DNA of 64,000 nt, taken from contig NZ_CP011048.1 of assembly GCF_000982825.1 (NCBI RefSeq), positions 29,906 through 93,905 on the forward strand. Direction: 5' to 3'. Each line of letters begins with the position of its first letter. Position 1 is the stretch's first letter. This DNA comes from Cronobacter sakazakii (lineage in GTDB: Bacteria > Pseudomonadota > Gammaproteobacteria > Enterobacterales > Enterobacteriaceae). The notes beneath the pieces were generated by a model, which saw only the letters and a program-made list of their open reading frames with translations, was not told the origin of the DNA and did not search any database. Made by a program: the position numbers and the translations under genes. This document shows, piece by piece, positions 42,094-50,204 of the stretch.

Positions 42094-42483
42094 TCATTCA
42101 CGGAAGACGCAGTTTTTAAGGTGTATTCGTAATAGCGGAGGGCGCGGGATCGCATCCGGCAGGGCGCGGACGTTCACGGTGACCAGCACAGCAAGCAGGA
42201 TAACCAGCAGGCCGGGCAAGAGAATGATGGTGTCGAAGTGGAGCGGCTGCGCGGCAAGGAGTGAGTGTGCGCTGAGTTCACACGGGGAGAGCGACGGCGT
42301 GGTCGCTTCATGACCACTGTTTTGCGTCGCGAGGCTGATCTCAGCCGCCTTGACCTGCATCTGATGCAGAATGCTGGCGCGCTGGGTCAGGCAAATCAGC
42401 ATCACGCAACAGGCAATGACCAAAAGCAGTGTTGCTTTCAGTTGCTGGTTTTTTGTGTAAGCGGAGCCTGCGGTCGTCATCAT
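42094..42483 (-). CDS. Small membrane protein upstream of scsB (ScsA-like position; unassigned)
   Basis: About 129 residues from the ATG pair at 42483/42480. One hydrophobic segment lies near the N terminus (ATLLLVIACCVMLICL) and another near residues 90-108 (IILLPGLLVILLAVLVTV), and the protein ends RIHLKNCVFRE. It precedes scsB in the same direction, the position scsA takes in Salmonella, so a copper or redox role is possible, but I cannot confirm homology. An upstream extension of 68 residues in the same frame is unlikely to be translated. The ribosome site is weak. Confidence 0.55.
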   Translation of the reverse strand: MMTTAGSAYTKNQQLKATLLLVIACCVMLICLTQRASILHQMQVKAAEISLATQNSGHEATTPSLSPCELSAHSLLAAQPLHFDTIILLPGLLVILLAVLVTVNVRALPDAIPRPPLLRIHLKNCVFRE

Positions 42484-42596
42484 CGGCAAAAGAATAGTGA
42501 GCGCCCGGTTATCGGGCAAGCGCTGTTTTGTAAAGTAATCATGACAATTCACGCAAAGCCATTCAGCGCGGCAATAAAACCCGCCCGCAGGCAAGC

Positions 42597-42857
42597 TCAG
42601 CCGCGATCGTCTTTCGGCCCCAGAAAATAGAACGCGAAGGGAAGCGAGATGATAAACGAGAACGGCACGCTGTAAATCAGCACCCACGCACCCTGCATGA
42701 TAAACATCGACGCACTCCAGTGCTCCATCGGCATGTTGTACTGCTCTTCCACGCCTTCAAACGTGACGCGGGAGACGACTGTCAGTACGGTGATGAAGAC
42801 AATCACCAGCGCTGTCAGAAATTTTTTCCCGTCACGGGTACGCAGTTTTTCCAGCAT
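42597..42857 (-). CDS. DUF2534-like small inner-membrane protein
   Basis: From the ATG at 42857 (GGAGA 4 bases upstream) the product has 86 residues, MLEKLRTRDGKKFLTALV onward. Two hydrophobic helices (about 13-30 and 55-78) flank a short loop with EGVEEQYNMPMEHW. It resembles the small DUF2534 proteins of Enterobacteriaceae, whose function I do not know. A longer upstream frame extension is not supported. Confidence 0.7.
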   Translation of the reverse strand: MLEKLRTRDGKKFLTALVIVFITVLTVVSRVTFEGVEEQYNMPMEHWSASMFIMQGAWVLIYSVPFSFIISLPFAFYFLGPKDDRG

Positions 42858-43184
42858 GATCTCTCCGATTTGTTTTCCCGCGGTGTTTTGGCGTTTGTAC
42901 CTGCTGGCGACGCCATGTGGTTGCATAAAGAGCGAGAATGAAAAGTGGCGCAAGTGTATCGTAAATGGCAGACGAATGTTACGGTCTGGAGGCAGATGCC
43001 GCGGTGTCGATATCAAGTTTAATAGTGCGCGCAATCTATCTTATGTTAAATAACCATATTGTGGCCGATAATTTCCGGTTTTCAGTTGCCACTCTTCTCC
43101 ATGTCATGCTTACTATAAAACGTTTATCACAAAGCCGGCTCCTGCGCTTATCAACAGCGTAAACGACAAAGAGAAAAGCATTTT

Positions 43185-43573
43185 ATGACAGCTCCAGAAC
43201 TGACGTTTTATGAGGATGATGAAGGAATTTCCGTTGACCTGGTGTTATCGGCGTTTGGCGAAAACCCTGTCCAGTGCATAAATCTGGATGCTGATACAGT
43301 CGATAAAAAATATCAGGCTGATATTCATTTTCTTATTAAGAATCAAAATGCTTTTCTTGAGAAAATCACTGATGAAGCCAGCGAATACTGCCAGCGAGTG
43401 TATGGTTGCGCTGCAAAAAATCTTCTCCTGATAAAATTTATCTTTCTCCTGAGACGGAAAAAAGTTTTGGATTTATGTTTTCTGTCGATGTGGATCCCGA
43501 ACACGGATTGGGATTGAAATTCAATGGGTTGCAGTTGATGAAAACAGGCAGTAGCGAAGCGGCATTTTTATAG
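43185..43573 (+). pseudogene. Frameshifted small immunity-like gene
   Basis: The frame starts well (MTAPELTFYEDDEGISVDLV) and is open to 43517. After the A6 run near 43417-43422 it turns into atypical sequence, while the next frame continues sensibly (SPDKIYLSPETEKSFGFMF, then DVDPEHGLGLKFNGLQ) to a stop at 43573. Restoring one A (A7) rejoins both halves into a protein of about 129 residues. Proteins of this style are common as small immunity proteins, but I cannot name the family with confidence. Composition is AT-rich and it stands beside a SUKH gene. Confidence 0.75.
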
Positions 43574-43675
43574 TATTTTAAAGCAATCTGGCGTGAACTT
43601 ATCTTTAACTTTCAAGATAATATCTCTACTGATAGATTGAAAGAGCCAGTCACCCTAACTCAGAGAAGGAAAAGT

Positions 43676-44197
43676 ATGCCGGTTTCCTGTGGAAAAATGA
43701 TTACAGAAGCGGATATCCAGCGGCTGGAAAAAACATACTGCATCAGCTTGCCTGAAGATTATAAAACGTTCCTTCTGTTAAATAATGGCTTTGTGGTTAA
43801 AAGCCCGGATTATTGTAATTTAGCGTATGGCGGTGTCGATGAGGGCGCTATTGCGTTCAATGCCCTGTTTGGGATAGGAACTAAAAATGAATACTATGAT
43901 ATTGAGTATAATAATGAAGAACTATTCAGTGAACTGGATTTTATCGACAGCAAATTAATCATCGGCGACGATCCGGGCGGTAACTATTATTTGATGCTGA
44001 ATGGAGAACACCAGCAAGGCCTGTTTTACTGGGACAGAACGCATCTGCATGCGGAAGATACTCTTCAGGATTTTGAGATACCCGAGCAAAATGAGTGCGG
44101 GAACCTTTACAGGTTGAGCGATTCATTTACGCAATTCTATCAAAGCGTTATCGACAATACGCTTGCTCAGGGAATGCAGGTAACGCGTGATCTGTGA
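43676..44197 (+). CDS. SMI1/KNR4 (SUKH) family protein, probable immunity protein
   Basis: About 173 residues from the ATG at 43676, which has AAGGA 6 bases upstream. The SUKH hallmark TEADIQRLEKTYCISLPEDYKTFLLLNNGF lies near the N terminus, followed by LIIGDDPGGNYYLMLNGEHQ, then GLFYWDR. SUKH proteins mostly protect against contact-dependent or T6SS toxins. No cognate toxin gene is adjacent, so it may be an orphan immunity gene. It is more AT-rich than its flanks, in keeping with horizontal gain. Confidence 0.85.
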   Translation: MPVSCGKMITEADIQRLEKTYCISLPEDYKTFLLLNNGFVVKSPDYCNLAYGGVDEGAIAFNALFGIGTKNEYYDIEYNNEELFSELDFIDSKLIIGDDPGGNYYLMLNGEHQQGLFYWDRTHLHAEDTLQDFEIPEQNECGNLYRLSDSFTQFYQSVIDNTLAQGMQVTRDL

Positions 44198-44314
44198 TAG
44201 CCATTACTGACGCCGCTTCGCCATTTCCCGCGCCAGCGCGCAGCCAGAAATGGTACTATCTTACTCATAACGCCCTGTCCCGGCAGGCATAAACACCACC
44301 ATCAGGAACGCCCT

Positions 44315-44560
44315 ATGAGTAATGATATTCCTATCAAGTTTTATGACATCGCTGACGAGTACGCGACGGAAACGGAGTTGCCGGTAAGCGATGCGGAGCG
44401 CGACCGCCTGGCGAACTACTTCCAGCTGTTAATCACCCGTCTGATGAACAACGAAGAAATCAGCGAAGAAGCGCAGCATGAGATGGCGCGGGAAGCGGGT
44501 ATTTCTGAAGGGCGTATCGATGAAATCGCCAACTTCCTGAATCAGTGGGGCAACGAGTAA
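44315..44560 (+). CDS. ymjA: YmjA-like conserved protein (DUF2543)
   Basis: Acidic cytoplasmic protein of 81 residues (NDIPIKFYDIADEYATE, then LANYFQLLITRLMNNEEIS, ending FLNQWGNE), matching what I recall of E. coli YmjA nearly throughout. Function unknown. It has its own upstream region of about 115 bases and a terminator directly downstream. Confidence 0.85.
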   Translation: MSNDIPIKFYDIADEYATETELPVSDAERDRLANYFQLLITRLMNNEEISEEAQHEMAREAGISEGRIDEIANFLNQWGNE

Positions 44561-44591
44561 CGCCTCTGCGCTACGCAGCCTTTGCGAAAAC

Positions 44592-44618
44592 AAAACGGCC
44601 CCTTTACGGGGCCGTTTT
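44592..44618. terminator. Bidirectional terminator between ymjA and eitC
   Basis: AAAACGGCCCC and GGGGCCGTTTT form an 11-base-pair stem with a TTTAC loop, suitable for either convergent gene. Confidence 0.9.
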
Positions 44619-44634
44619 ACGTTACGGTTTCTGA

Positions 44635-45393
44635 TTACACAAAGTGGATGTGCTTTTTGCCGTGATGGGGTGAAACCTCAGTGCGCGCCTCCACCTTGAA
44701 GACCTCGCGCAGCATCGCCTCCGTCAGCACCTCATCCGGCGTGCCGCTCGCCACCACCTGCCCGCCCTGCATCACAATCAGCGCATCGCAAAACATCGCG
44801 GCGTGGTTGAGATCGTGCAGCGCCACAATACTCGTCACCGGCAGCTCGCTGATGAGGCGCATCAGGTGCATCTGATGATGAATATCGAGATGGTTGGTCG
44901 GTTCATCCAGCAAAATCTCGCCGGGCGACTGCGCCAGCGCACGGGCGATATGTACGCGCTGCCGCTCGCCGCCGGAAAGATGCTGCCACCCGTCGTCGCG
45001 ACGGTCGAACATATCCACGCGCTCCAGCGCCTGGCGCACAATCTCGTCATCCTGGTGCGTCCAGGACGAGAGCGGCGAATGGTGCGGAATGCGCCCGAGT
45101 TTCACCACGTCGCGCACGCGAATATTGGCATCGGTCATCGCGTGTTGTTCAACGAACGCCACGCGCTGCGCCAGCTTTTTCCTGGACAGCCGCGCGATAT
45201 CGCCATCGTCCAGCAGCACCCGGCCCGCATCCGGGCGGCGAAGCCCGGCGAGAATGCGCAGCAGCGATGATTTTCCTGAGCCGTTCGGCCCGAGCAGGCC
45301 AAGCGTCTGGCCGGTTGGCACACTCAGCGACACGTTATTCACGATGCGCTTTTTACCCGCCGACCAGCTGATGTTTTCCGCGCGGATGCTCAT
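44635..45393 (-). CDS. eitC: Iron/siderophore ABC transporter ATP-binding protein
   Basis: ATPase subunit of 252 residues. It shows Walker A GLLGPNGSGKSSLLR, the signature HLSGGERQRVHIARAL, Walker B EILLDEPTNHLD and a switch His in VALHDLNHA. It belongs to the FecE/FhuC-type importers for ferric chelates. It overlaps eitB by 4 bases. The Eit assignment rests on the four-gene arrangement (ATPase, permease, binding protein, divergent MFS) known from avian E. coli ColV and Cronobacter plasmids. Confidence 0.9.
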   Translation of the reverse strand: MSIRAENISWSAGKKRIVNNVSLSVPTGQTLGLLGPNGSGKSSLLRILAGLRRPDAGRVLLDDGDIARLSRKKLAQRVAFVEQHAMTDANIRVRDVVKLGRIPHHSPLSSWTHQDDEIVRQALERVDMFDRRDDGWQHLSGGERQRVHIARALAQSPGEILLDEPTNHLDIHHQMHLMRLISELPVTSIVALHDLNHAAMFCDALIVMQGGQVVASGTPDEVLTEAMLREVFKVEARTEVSPHHGKKHIHFV

Positions 45394-46430
45394 GAGAATC
45401 TCCTTGAGCGATACAGGATCATCGCAAAGAACGGTACGCCAACCAGCGCAGTCACCACGCCCACCGGCAGGCTCTGCGGCGCTATCAGCGTGCGCGAGGC
45501 GATATCCGCGAGCACCATCAGAATAGCGCCCATCATCGCGCAGGCGATCAGCAACCGGCGATGCAGCGGGCCGAAGAAATAGCGCATCACGTGCGGCACC
45601 ACCAGCCCGACAAAGCCAATCGAGCCCGCCATACTGACGATAGCCGCCGTCATCAGCGCCGTTACCGCGAAGAGGATCAGGCGCACGTAACCGACCGGAA
45701 TGCCGAGTGAGGCCGCCGCGTCATCGCCAAAGGTAAAGGCGTCCAGCGCTTTGGCGTGCCACAGGCAGACCGCCAGCCCAATGACGACCACCGCCAGCAC
45801 CAGCTGAAATTCCGGCCAGCGCACGCCGCTGAAGCTGCCGAGCAGCCAGAACATCACGTCGCGCGCCTGCTGGGCGCTGGCGGCGGTGCTGATGGTATAG
45901 GCGGTGATGGCGTTGAAAAGCTGAGAAGCGGCGACCCCTGCGAGGATCGTACGCTCATTACCGCCGCGCGCGCCGTTGGTCAGCAGTGCGACGAACGCGA
46001 ACGCGGCGAACGCCCCGGTAAACGCGCCCACAGAGAGCGACACCGCCCCGCTGCCGATGCCGAGCACCACGATCGACACCGCGCCGGTCGACGCCCCGGC
46101 GGAGACGCCGAGCACGTAAGGTTCCGCCAGCGCGTTTTTCAGCAGACTTTGCAGCACCGCGCCGCAGATGGCGAGGCCCGCGCCGCTGCATGCGGCCACC
46201 AGCGCCCGGCTGAGACGAAAATCCCAGATAACCGTCTCATGGATGCGGTTAAGCGGAACGGCGGTCAGCCCGAGTTTGTTAGTCACCGCCGCAAAGGTGG
46301 TTTGCAGCGGAATGGAGAGTTCGCCGATGCCCACGCTCAGCGCGATCACCAACGCGAGCACGGCGACAGAAAGCGCCAGCAGGATGAACGACGGCAGACG
46401 CCGGGTGACGGTTAAAGAGACGTCCGCCAT
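45390..46430 (-). CDS. eitB: Iron/siderophore ABC transporter permease (FecCD family)
   Basis: Inner-membrane permease of 346 residues with about 10 helices. It has SGAGLAICGAVLQSLLKNALAEPYVLGVSAGAS near residues 80-112 and GSIGFVGLVVPHVMRYFFGP near 265-284, both diagnostic of the FecCD family, and ends LVGVPFFAMILYRSR. The start overlaps the eitA stop by one base. A single permease gene implies a homodimeric channel. Confidence 0.92.
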   Translation of the reverse strand: MADVSLTVTRRLPSFILLALSVAVLALVIALSVGIGELSIPLQTTFAAVTNKLGLTAVPLNRIHETVIWDFRLSRALVAACSGAGLAICGAVLQSLLKNALAEPYVLGVSAGASTGAVSIVVLGIGSGAVSLSVGAFTGAFAAFAFVALLTNGARGGNERTILAGVAASQLFNAITAYTISTAASAQQARDVMFWLLGSFSGVRWPEFQLVLAVVVIGLAVCLWHAKALDAFTFGDDAAASLGIPVGYVRLILFAVTALMTAAIVSMAGSIGFVGLVVPHVMRYFFGPLHRRLLIACAMMGAILMVLADIASRTLIAPQSLPVGVVTALVGVPFFAMILYRSRRFS

Positions 46431-47437
46431 CAGTTCAGCCCGAGCTTCTCAAGCTGCGCCGCCACCTGCTCCGCGCCGTAGAGCGTGCGGATGGTCGGGT
46501 TCATCGCCTGGCCATCCATCACCACGATATGGCCCTTTTTCACGGCGTCGAGCTGGCTGACCGCCGGATCGCTTTTCAGGAACTGGATTTTGGCGTCGGC
46601 GTTATCCAGCGCCCAGCGGTTGCGGTCGAGGCTTGAAACGACGATCACATCCGGGTTGGTGGCGATAATGCTCTCCCAGCTCAGCGTTGGCCACTCACTT
46701 TCAGACGTGACGGCATTGTGGCCGCCGAGCAGATGCGCGATGTAACCCGAAGCGCCGTTTTTGCCGCCGACGTAGGCGTCAGAGGAAGGCGACGCGCTGG
46801 AGAACCAGAAGAGATACGACAGGTTTTTATGGTTTTTGCCGAATTTTTCTTTCAGGGCCGCTTCGCGCGCTTTGAAATCTTTGGTGAGCGCCTCGCCGCG
46901 CGCCTCGACGTTGAAAATCTTCGCTAAATCGTCGATTTCTTTATAGAGGTACGTCATATCCCACAGCTGGCTGCGGCTGCCGTAGATATCGCCGGTGTTT
47001 TTCTTCGTGACGCAAACGCCAGGCGACAGATAGCTGTTGATACCCACCGCCGCGAAATCTTCACGCTTCGCCACTTTACTGTCCGGGCCTAACAGCAACG
47101 GAATCTGCGCGGCGACAAAATCCGGGTTTTGCGCGAGGATTGACTCAAGCGTCGGGATCTCAACCGTCAGCAGTTTGACCTTTTCATTTTGCTTCGCGAG
47201 CTGCGGCAATACTTTTGTCGGCCAGAAGGCGCTGGCGGCCATTTTGTCTTCAAGGCCCAGCAGCAGCATGATTTCGGCGGTGTTCTGCCCGAGCGCCACC
47301 ATGCGCTCCGGCGCTTTGGTGAAGGTGACTTTCATGCCGCAGTTATCAAGGGTCAGCGGGTATTGTGTGGCAAGAACAGGTACCGAAGCGGCGCAGAGCA
47401 GGCAGAGCGCCAGCGCGTGTTTTACTAAAGCATTCAT
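46430..47437 (-). CDS. eitA: Periplasmic iron/siderophore-binding protein
   Basis: Class III solute-binding protein of 335 residues from the ATG at 47437, with AAGG about 9 bases upstream; ATG or TTG codons 6-9 bases further upstream are alternatives. A signal peptide (about 1-23, ending VLA) precedes PLTLDNCGMKVTFTKAPERMVALGQNTAEIMLLLGL, the typical N-terminal lobe of FepB/BtuF-like proteins. A long linker helix and a second lobe with TNPDVIVVSS follow. First gene of the leftward eitABC operon, with a Fur-like site upstream. Substrate unknown, presumably a ferric chelate. Confidence 0.9.
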   Translation of the reverse strand: MNALVKHALALCLLCAASVPVLATQYPLTLDNCGMKVTFTKAPERMVALGQNTAEIMLLLGLEDKMAASAFWPTKVLPQLAKQNEKVKLLTVEIPTLESILAQNPDFVAAQIPLLLGPDSKVAKREDFAAVGINSYLSPGVCVTKKNTGDIYGSRSQLWDMTYLYKEIDDLAKIFNVEARGEALTKDFKAREAALKEKFGKNHKNLSYLFWFSSASPSSDAYVGGKNGASGYIAHLLGGHNAVTSESEWPTLSWESIIATNPDVIVVSSLDRNRWALDNADAKIQFLKSDPAVSQLDAVKKGHIVVMDGQAMNPTIRTLYGAEQVAAQLEKLGLN

Positions 47438-47517
47438 CAACATCAACCTTAACGTGTTTTATCGCCGCGTGCCGCACGGGAATGGTTACGGGCCGGACAA
47501 ATTAGAATTTGTATTAT

Positions 47518-47536
47518 GCAAATGAAAATCATTCTT
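47518..47536. promoter_or_regulatory. Fur-like box between eitA and eitD
   Basis: GCAAATGAAAATCATTCTT matches 14 of 19 Fur consensus positions, with an intact core AATGAAAATCATT. It lies between the divergent eitA and eitD genes, so both are likely iron-repressed. Confidence 0.75.
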
Positions 47537-47676
47537 AAGAGGAGGTCTTATACCGGGGCGCCTGCGGGAAGTCAATATCGTCTCGGTGACGGTTTTCGTC
47601 AGGCGAAAGTTGCCAGAGACGGCGCAAATATGTTTTAAGAGAGCCCTCACTTTTTCTGAACAGTTATGCGGTCTTC

Positions 47677-48912
47677 ATGTCCACTCATGCACCCCATGCC
47701 GCGAGGCATACTTCTCCTTATCTGCTCTCCGCCAGCCAGCTGGTGTTTAACATCGGTTTTTACGCGGTGGTGCCTTTCCTGGCGATTTATCTGCGCGATG
47801 ACATGCTGCTCTCCGGTGGGCTTATCGGCACTATCATCGGGCTGCGCACGTTTTCACAACAGGGCATGTTTCTGCTGGGCGGCGCGCTTTCCGACCGCTA
47901 CGGCGCGCGCGCCATTATCCTGTGCGGCTGCGTGGTGCGAATTACGGGTTATCTGCTGCTGGCGCTGGGCGGCTCGCTGTGGGCGGTGGTACTCGGCGCG
48001 TGTCTGACGGGCGTTGGCGGCGCGCTGTTCTCTCCGTCGATTGAATCGCTGCTGGCGCAGGCCGGCACGCGCAGCGAAGCGGAAGGCAAACGCAGCCGCG
48101 CCGAGTGGTTTGCGCTTTTTGCCGTCTGTGGCGAACTGGGCGCGGTGCTCGGCCCGGTACTTGGCTCGCTGATGGCCGGGTTTGGTTTTAAAACGATGGC
48201 GCTCGCGGGTGCGGGCGTATTTATTGTCGCGCTGGTGGCGCTGTTTATACTGCTGCCGCGCACGCCGCATCGCGACGGGCCGCTGCAGATTGTTCCCTGG
48301 TGGCAGACCTTTCATCAGCCGCGCTTTGTGGCGTTTATCCTCGCCTACAGCGCGTATCTTTACAGCTATAACCAGCTTTATCTGGCGTTGCCGGTGGAGC
48401 TGCGCCGCTCCGGCAGCAGCGATGCCGCGCTCGGGCCGCTCTTTATTCTCGCCTCGTTGTTGATTATCACGTTGCAACTGCCGCTCGCGCGGATCTCGCG
48501 CCGTTTCGGGGCGGCGCGTATGTTACCGCTCGGTTTCGGGCTGCTGGCGGCCTCGTTTGTCAGCGTGGCGCTGTTTGCCCCGCTCCCGCCTTTTGCGGGC
48601 TGGCTGAGGCTGTTGCCTGCAGCATGCATGGTGACGCTCCTGACGCTGGGTCAGATGATTATCGTTCCGGTGGGGATGGATCTGGTTCCGCGTTTCGCGG
48701 CGGGCCGTAATCTCGGCGCGCACTACGGCGCGCTGGCCTCGATGGGCGGCGTGGCGGTGCTGACCGGCAATTTTCTGCTGGGCGACGCGCTGGATAACGC
48801 GCTGACGCCTGGCCCGCAGGCAGCGGTGCCGTGGCTGCTGCTGGCAGTCTTTCCGTTGTGCAGCGCGCTGGCGATGGCCGTGCTGTGTCGCTTCTACGCC
48901 CCGAAGGGCTAA
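47677..48912 (+). CDS. eitD: MFS transporter of the eit locus (siderophore export candidate)
   Basis: Major-facilitator protein of 411 residues with about 12 hydrophobic helices and the A-motif-like loop GALSDRYGARAIIL after helix 2. It is divergent from eitABC, and the whole set matches the eitABCD arrangement. Export of an iron chelator is a guess from context. No clear Shine-Dalgarno precedes the ATG at 47677. Confidence 0.85.
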   Translation: MSTHAPHAARHTSPYLLSASQLVFNIGFYAVVPFLAIYLRDDMLLSGGLIGTIIGLRTFSQQGMFLLGGALSDRYGARAIILCGCVVRITGYLLLALGGSLWAVVLGACLTGVGGALFSPSIESLLAQAGTRSEAEGKRSRAEWFALFAVCGELGAVLGPVLGSLMAGFGFKTMALAGAGVFIVALVALFILLPRTPHRDGPLQIVPWWQTFHQPRFVAFILAYSAYLYSYNQLYLALPVELRRSGSSDAALGPLFILASLLIITLQLPLARISRRFGAARMLPLGFGLLAASFVSVALFAPLPPFAGWLRLLPAACMVTLLTLGQMIIVPVGMDLVPRFAAGRNLGAHYGALASMGGVAVLTGNFLLGDALDNALTPGPQAAVPWLLLAVFPLCSALAMAVLCRFYAPKG

Positions 48913-49514
48913 AGCGCAGTCGAGAGAAGGAAAATTACCCGCTGAGTGACATTGTCACGTTTTAAGCGGTTCCGTGGGCTGTTAACCCGCTATGGCGGCG
49001 GGGAAACCACACAACGGCTGGCTTCTTTAAATGCTATGTGTGCACTACGGTTACGCGTTAGCGGAACAGGTCAAACGGTAACTGATCTTTAACAAAATTA
49101 ATCTATCGCTGCACACGCCAGTGTGCAGCGTCGGCTGCCTGAAGAGAACGTTCAGGCGCAAATTATCAGGCCAGTTATCATCCGCAGGGCGCGCCGGGAT
49201 CCCAGGACGTGACTGTTGGGAGTGACGGATCGCAGCGCATAAACACACACATGCTAGGCGTTGATGTCTGCCGTCTCTCTTTACTTTTTATGAATGGTTA
49301 AAAACAGCAGAATAATATTAGAAACGCTTAAGAATTTTCTTGGTTTCTGAAACCGGTCTCATCTTTCAATCCACATATGGCTTTATTTTTGTGTTTTTAA
49401 TCAGGCTTACCTTTACTGATACTTTCCTGACAATATCTCCATACTTTTTTAAATAGATGGCACGATATAACCTTTTCAATAAGTTCTAAAACTGTGTTTT
49501 AAATAAAAGGAATA
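48913..49514. other. Intergenic region with two consecutive hairpins
   Basis: About 600 bases without a convincing gene. It holds two perfect stems close together: CGCTGCACAC/GTGTGCAGCG with a 4-base loop (49107-49130) and GCCTGAA/TTCAGGC with a 7-base loop (49137-49157). Neither is followed by a T run, so they are not classical terminators. They could belong to a small RNA or be protein-binding dyads. From about 49270 to 49510 the sequence is very AT-rich. Confidence 0.5.
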
Positions 49515-49628
49515 ATGGGTGAGGTAATAAAAGCCGTACGCTATTTCACCACGGTGATTAAAGAAGATACAGATAAGTGGATGAAAAAAGGAGATTTAAT
49601 GGAAGAGCGGAAGCGTCATCAGCCCTGA
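49515..49628 (+). CDS. Candidate small protein (37 aa)
   Basis: A short frame, MGEVIKAVRYFTTVIKEDTD onward, with AAGGA 4 bases before the ATG. The product is charged and probably helical, with Lys and Glu residues throughout. No family is recognised. The ribosome site and coding-like composition in an otherwise empty AT-rich stretch are the support. The stop lies inside the loop of a hairpin that follows. Confidence 0.45.
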   Translation: MGEVIKAVRYFTTVIKEDTDKWMKKGDLMEERKRHQP

Positions 49629-49639
49629 TAACGCTTCCG
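49608..49639. terminator. Shared hairpin between two convergent small genes
   Basis: CGGAAGCGT and ACGCTTCCG form a 9-base-pair stem that continues imperfectly through ATCA/TGAT around a GCCC loop. It sits between the ends of two convergent short frames. There is no long T tract on either strand, so termination efficiency is uncertain. Confidence 0.5.
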
Positions 49640-49648
49640 GGAGAGTGT

Positions 49649-49762
49649 TTAACGGCGCTTGCCGCCGCGTGAAGGCAGCGTACGCGATTTCACCAGAACA
49701 GTATGCTTATAAAAAGCATAGCCGATGATGACAACCAAAAAGACAATCAATGCTATGGTCAT
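49649..49762 (-). CDS. Candidate small single-pass membrane protein (37 aa)
   Basis: The frame encodes one hydrophobic helix (IALIVFLVVIIGYAFY, residues 3-18) followed by a strongly basic tail (SRTLPSRGGKRR), a typical inside-positive small membrane protein. An AGGAAGG lies about 11 bases before the ATG, a little far. No family is recognised. I weigh the clear topology above the imperfect ribosome site. Confidence 0.5.
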   Translation of the reverse strand: MTIALIVFLVVIIGYAFYKHTVLVKSRTLPSRGGKRR

Positions 49763-50112
49763 TTTGACGATAACCTTCCTGATGGTGCGACTATTTTAAT
49801 AATGACGGTATATCATACATGAATCTATATTACAGATGCATCTTTATTATTTTCAGGGCTGTTTAGTCTGCGTTTAATAATATTCTGTGCCGCAATCCAT
49901 TATCAATAGCACGTTAAACCGGCGCAGGTTTTATCCCGAGGTTATTTGTTATGCACGTCCATGTTGGTGAAATAAACGCCCGCTGATTTACGCTACCATA
50001 ACCCCTGTATTCGGTTGTCATAGCAAAAACGGATGATCCGCTGTTTCCGCCCTTTCTGTTCTCCTCCACGATACCGCCTCTGTAGATTGCTACTTATTAA
50101 AATGTACCTTTG

Positions 50113-50165
50113 AAAAAGTAGCTTTACCGAAAAGCACGCTTAAGGGGATAATCCTGCTACTTTTT
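50113..50165. repeat. Inverted repeat upstream of the integrase gene (possible recombination site)
   Basis: AAAAAGTAGC (50113-50122) and GCTACTTTTT (50156-50165) are perfect inverted copies 33 bases apart, and a third GCTACTT lies at about 50089. Such arm pairs just upstream of a tyrosine recombinase gene are reminiscent of att or core sites, or an autoregulatory operator. The rest of 49763-50112 is AT-rich, with no gene seen. Confidence 0.45.
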
Positions 50166-50204
50166 ACGAGGCGCAACATCGCGGCTGCGTGCGTTTACGA
50201 GGGG

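Noticed and set aside
49051..49248. 65-codon minus-strand frame in the gap after eitD
   Set aside because: It runs through the two hairpins and has no ribosome site or recognisable features.
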